From the NCBI GenBank assembly GCA_019448385.1, contig JAGTXO010000056.1:1-64000 (forward strand): a DNA stretch of 64,000 nt, in the 5' to 3' direction. Source of the stretch: Diacronema lutheri. Lineage: Eukaryota; Haptophyta; Pavlovophyceae; Pavlovales; Pavlovaceae. Position 1 is the first letter of the stretch, and the number at the start of each line of letters is the position of its first letter. The notes under the pieces were generated by a model, which saw nothing but the letters and a program-made list of their open reading frames with translations, searched no databases and was not told the DNA's origin. Of the stretch, positions 60,801 to 64,000 are shown one piece after another. The translations under genes and the position numbers were made by a program.

Positions 60801-63800
60801 GCGGCGGCGCGCTGCTCGCGCCGGACGACGTGCGCGACCTGTGCGACGCGCAGACGGACGCCGATCGCGCTGCGATCTGGGCGTCGGTGGGCGCGCACGA
60901 GGCGACGCGCATCTTCGCGCTCGTCACGCGCAACGCGAGCTTGGCGGGCGCGGCGCTGCTCGTGCTGCACACGCCGGCGGGCGCGCCGGCGCGCGCGCTC
61001 GGGCTCGTGGCGACGCGCTCGCGCGCGCCGTCGACGGGCGCGCCGCGCGACGCGCACAGGGCGCTGGTGCAGCGGTTGGACGTGCTGATGGACGCGATCG
61101 CCGCGGCGCGAGGCGCGTCGCCGCTCGAGCTCGAACACGCGCTCGCGCCCGAGCCGCAGAGCGCGTGCAACGCGCGTGCGGCCGCGCTGCTCTGCCTGCA
61201 GGCCGTCGCGGACGCGAGCGGCCGTCCCGCCGCTGAGGACGCGCTGGCCGCGCTCGACGACGCGCGCGGCATCGACCGGCACTGCCACGCCGTCCGGCAG
61301 CAGATCGAGGCGAAGCTCGCGTGGCGGCGCGCCGACGGCGCCGTCGGCGTTGACGGCGCCGACGGCGCGCCCGCGCTCGCGCCTGCCGCCGCACCGCCGG
61401 CGTGCGCGCCGGCGCACGCTGCCGGCGAGGCGGCGGTCGACCAGGCGATCGTCACGCGGGTGCGCGACGCGCTGCGCGCGTGGGCGACGACTGGCACCGC
61501 GCCCAGCGCGGCGGTGCTCGACGACGCCTGCGCCGCGTACACGGCGCGCGCACGCGCGCGCAAGGACGCGCGCACGGCGCTGGGCCCGACGCGCGCGGCC
61601 GAGCTGCTCGCCGCGGCCGCGCGCGGCGGAGCCGACGGGGCGGATGCCGCGCGCGCGCTGCTCGGCGGCACGCCGCGCCTGCTCGTCGTGCTCCTCTGCG
61701 TGCCCGTCGCCGCGCCGTCCGGCGAGCCGCCGCGCCCGGTCGGGCTGCTCGTCGCCGACCGGCCGACGGACGACTCGCGCCCGGCCGCGCTCGTGCGCTA
61801 CGACTTTGCGCCGCTCGACGCGGACGTGGCCGTCGCGGTCGGCGCGCATGCCGTCGCGCTGGCCAGTGCGATCTGGCCGCTGCTCGCGGCCGAGGGGGAG
61901 CCGCGGCCATCGCCCGTCGTGCGCTCGCAGCCGCGCGGCGGCGACGATGGCGCGCGTGCGCTCGCAACGTTCGCGTGCCTCGACGCGCTGATGACCGCCA
62001 GCGTCGGCGCGCACGGCCTCGCGGGCGGCGCGGGCATGCTGCCCGCGCTGGTCGCGCGAGGCGCCGCGGCCGCCCAGCGCGAGCGGCAGCTGCGCGCGGC
62101 CGCCGAGAGGCTGGGCGGCACGGTCGCTGGGTGGCCGGACACGGGCGCGAGCGCGGCGGGCGCGAGCGTCGACGAGGAGGCGCGCACGTACGAGGTCGAG
62201 GCGGTCGTCGACGAGCGCCGCAAGGCGGGCAAGAAGGTGACGTTCCAGTTCCGGATCAGGTGGCGGGGCTACGACGAGAGCGCCGACACGTGGGAGCCTG
62301 AGGCCAACGTGAGCAGCGACCTCGTCGCCCAGTTCCGCAAGACGCGCGACGAGCAGAAGCGGCGCGCGGGCGGATCGGGCAGCGGCAGCGGCGGCGCGGG
62401 CGCGGCGTCGGCATTGGCGTCGGCGCCGCTTCGCGCGCACGGCGAGTCGGGCGCCGCGGGCAAGCGCGCCGCGGCGGGTGCCGCCGCGAGCGCGCGCGAC
62501 GCCGCGGGCGCGCGCGCGCCGAGCGTTCCCCGCGCGCGCGGCGTCGAGCGCGCGCGCGTGGACGAGCCCGCTGCGCCGAGCGCGCGCGCCGCCGGCGGCG
62601 CGACGGCGCGCACGCGCGTCAGCGTGCTCCCGGGCTTCGTGGTCAAGCGCTCGACGCTCAACGCGGGGCCGCAGGCGGTGACGGCGCAGCCCGGTGCGCG
62701 GAAGGAGCTGCGGCGCATCGCGGCGGCCGTGCACAGGCTCACGACACAGGCGTACCGCGTCATCAACAAGGTGGTGCGCGACGAGGCTGCGGTGGCGAGC
62801 GCGCAGGCCGTCGGCGCGGCGTCGGGCGGCCCGTCGACCAGCGTGCACACGTCGACCACGATGGACAAGGGAACCGTCCGTGCGATCTTCTCGGCCATCG
62901 GCTGGCACAAGGACGAGAGCACGTACGGTGCAGCGCCCCGAGGCAAGCCCGCCGAGCAAGCCGCCGCGCAGACCAAGGCGGCGACGGCGCGCGCCGTCGG
63001 CGAGATGGCCGAGGGCGTCCAGCCCGTCTGCGCGGTGGGCCTCACGGAGATCCTCGAGGCGGAGGCGACGCAGGTGTCCACCGCGTGCCTGATGCATCCA
63101 TCGCGCGTCGTGAACGGGCTGCTCCGCGACGTCGTCCGCGCGGCAGTCGAGCGCGACGAGGCGCTCGTCGCGCTGCCCGAGATGCAGCGAAACGCGCGCG
63201 TGCGCGAGCTGTGCGAGCGGCTGCTGCGCGGCGACGTGGAGGGCGCGCGCGTCGGCTGCCCCGCCGCGCTCGACCGCCACCTGCCCGACATGGTCCTCCA
63301 CAAGATCGACTACAAGTGCACGCCCACGAAAAGGTGGAACTACGACCGGCACACGACGCGCTACTTCCTCGTGCAGATCCGCACCCTGCAGCACGTGGCC
63401 GAGGGGCAGGCGCTGCTCTGCCGGCTCGCGCACATCCACACGCAGCTGACCGGACGGCCGCCGCGGTACAATGTGGCGCCGCTGCGCACGCACAATGTGC
63501 GCGCGAGGCGTGGCTGCCGCTGCCGCCGCCGAGCGCCCAAGCGCGCGCGCCGCCGCCGTGCGCGCCGCCCCGCGGCCAGGTTGGTCACGCGCCCGCGCGC
63601 TCGCGCGCCGCGCGCTGCGCGCAGGTGCCGCGCAACGTGCGCCTCGCCGCGAGCGCCATCTGGGTGACGCTTTCGGATGACGAGCGCAAGGAGCTGCGCG
63701 CGCGGCTCAAGGCGCTGGACCTGCGCGACCACGATGGCGAGCCGATCAAGTGGACAGGCACAAACGGCAACACCCCGCCGATGTCGGACGTGCGCGTCAG

Positions 63801-64000
63801 GTACGCGGTCTTTGCGACGCGCTTCGACATCTCCAACCGCGTCTTCGACTACGCCGGGCGCGAGCGGCCGCCGGCCGATCTGCCGTGGCACGCGCGGCGC
63901 TCGTGGGTTGGCCTCGCGCCGCTGCCGCGCGTGCCGCTCCCGGGCCGGCAGCCCGTCAAGTCGGTGGTGACAGATGGCGTCGCCGTGCACGCCGTCGGGA
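50336..64000 (+). CDS. Giant multidomain protein: Ulp1-like protease, YqaJ nuclease, chromodomain, Fanzor-like region
   Basis: The frame is open without a stop from before 50336 (first ATG) to an intron at 63497, then continues from 63625 past the window end; over 4500 residues. In order: coiled coil, then about 900 residues of Ala/Arg-rich sequence; a second Ulp1-like protease at 53830-54400 (SGHFTALRLV, AVLVDTLASP, AAQRGATCGLAIVGALND); several ordered blocks without recognised homology (about 55000-58100); a YqaJ exonuclease near 58500-59060; a block ending FVAVVRRGGRWFACEP and AFAIVYVRRG that faintly recalls a deubiquitinase end; a Pro/Ala linker; a chromodomain; the Fanzor-like region. 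Some Ala/Pro runs may be unrecognised introns. One giant polyprotein or a row of spliced genes are both possible; domain order argues for a mobile element. Confidence 0.6.
53405..53640 (+). repeat. 57-base in-frame tandem repeat
   Basis: Units begin near 53405, 53462, 53519 and 53570 (the last spacing is 51), encoding 19-residue copies of FAPAADGVFPAPLAAAASA. The length is a multiple of 3, so the array keeps the frame; it lies just before the second Ulp1-like domain. Confidence 0.85.
54590..54805 (+). repeat. GCC-rich trinucleotide tract encoding poly-Ala and poly-Pro
   Basis: A long (GCC)n/(CCG)n stretch gives Ala and Pro runs directly after the second Ulp1-like domain. A similar Pro/Ala linker occurs at about 60330-60450. 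Confidence 0.85.
58500..59060 (+). other. YqaJ / lambda-exonuclease-type nuclease domain
   Basis: The domain opens with SPRWHDERWEEVTGSKVGD. It then shows the catalytic set of this PD-(D/E)XK family: Glu in GILGEAVAL, Asp in FSPDGLA, E-x-K in LVEVKTL, and Gln in HRDQLQLGMHVLG, followed by ALYVQYL. Such nucleases resect DNA ends for strand-annealing recombination in phages and large DNA viruses, and they occur in eukaryotic mobile elements. All catalytic residues are present, so it should be active. Confidence 0.82.
62176..62355 (+). other. Chromodomain
   Basis: RTYEVEAVVDERRKAGKKVT, then FRIRWRGYDESADTWEPEAN and VAQFRK, is a textbook chromodomain with the aromatic cage positions Tyr, Trp and Trp-Glu. 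Chromodomains bind methylated histone tails and steer some transposons to heterochromatin. Confidence 0.93.
62690..64000 (+). other. Fanzor-like (eukaryotic TnpB relative) N-terminal half, cut by the window end
   Basis: After the chromodomain, RVVNGLLRDVVRAAVERDE, then HTTRYFLVQIRTLQHVAEGQ and RPPRYNVAPLRTHN lead to a GT-AG intron (63497-63624). The next exon opens VPRNVRLAASAIWVTLSDDE, then RYAVFATRFDIS and SVVTDGVAVHAVG. The P-R-T-x-x-V-P-R-x-V step and the later S-x-x-TDGVxV motif are the pattern I know from Fanzor1 proteins ahead of their RuvC core. The RuvC acidic residues would lie beyond 64000, so nuclease activity cannot be judged. Known Fanzors are RNA-guided DNA nucleases carried by diverse transposons and viruses, often with introns. 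Confidence 0.55.

Larger units (their letters stand above)
38750..64000 (+). mobile_element. Putative large mobile element of unknown family (runs off the window)
   Basis: From about 38.75 kb onward the gene content changes to mobile-element enzymes: Helitron-type helicase, ubiquitin-specific protease, two Ulp1/C48-like proteases, YqaJ nuclease, chromodomain and a Fanzor-like protein. Nearly all coding is on the plus strand. No terminal repeats, target-site duplication, capsid or envelope gene, or HUH Rep was seen, so family and ends are unknown, and it may be more than one element. Helitron or large-DNA-virus ancestry are both possible. The helicase part looks broken (about three breaks) and the protease next to it may be; the long frames further right look whole as far as they can be seen. 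Confidence 0.45.

Noticed and set aside
54905-63493. Minus-strand open frames of 1058 and 1220 codons
   Set aside because: Antisense shadows of the giant plus-strand frame: Arg/Ala-rich, no domains, whereas the plus strand carries real motifs.
1-64000. tRNA, rRNA or other structured RNA genes
   Set aside because: I saw no cloverleaf-type boxes or rRNA-like segments; a covariance-model scan would be needed to be sure.
38750-64000. Polinton or giant-virus insertion as a firm call
   Set aside because: No capsid, packaging ATPase, family-B DNA polymerase or integrase was recognised; only accessory enzymes shared with several element types.

Overview
The window reads as nuclear DNA of a very GC-rich, flagellated, photosynthetic protist, most likely a haptophyte-type alga. 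This is inferred from content; no marker gene fixes the species. Genes are dense, on both strands, and often spliced by GT-AG introns (at least one GC-AG). They include a D1-processing protease, a protein with a plastid-type presequence and many flagellar or microtubule genes. Introns and intergenic DNA carry long G or C runs and minisatellites. Short A/T boxes (TTTTAAAA or TTTTCAAAA type) lie just upstream of many start codons.

Left and middle part (1 to about 38.5 kb): host genes. In order: tubulin tyrosine ligase-like (+), TauD-type dioxygenase (-), Elongin B (-), SF-assemblin (-), a plastid-targeted helical protein (+), a coiled-coil protein (-), a MAP kinase kinase (+), a nine-exon protein with six KH-like modules and an RS/Gly-rich tail (-), CtpA (-), a secreted coiled-coil protein (-), DRC10 (-), an atypical dual-specificity phosphatase lacking its catalytic Arg (+), a ZupT-like ZIP transporter (-), a C2/ankyrin/IQ protein resembling RPGRIP1 (+), an atypical SDR (-), tripeptidyl peptidase II (-), beta-tubulin (+) and a small acidic protein (-). 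Exon joins were worked out base by base for most of these and keep frame, so they are annotated as spliced genes. Their shared themes are microtubules and flagella (TTLL, SF-assemblin, DRC10, C2/ankyrin protein, beta-tubulin), protein turnover (Elongin B, TPP2) and the plastid.

Right part (about 38.75 kb to the window end): accessory DNA unlike the rest. It holds a Helitron-type PIF1 helicase without a visible Rep domain, a compact ubiquitin-specific protease, a weak LINE-like fragment on the minus strand, and two very long open frames on the plus strand. The first long frame starts with a Ulp1/C48-like protease and has a membrane segment. The second stays open for over 13 kb and carries a second Ulp1-like domain, a YqaJ-type exonuclease with a full active site, a chromodomain, and then a Fanzor-like (eukaryotic TnpB relative) N-terminal half that continues through an intron and runs off the window. 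Protease pairs, recombination nuclease, chromatin reader and RNA-guided-nuclease relative together suggest a large mobile element of unknown family, possibly of virus or Helitron ancestry. Its ends are not seen. This block is the best candidate for something undescribed.
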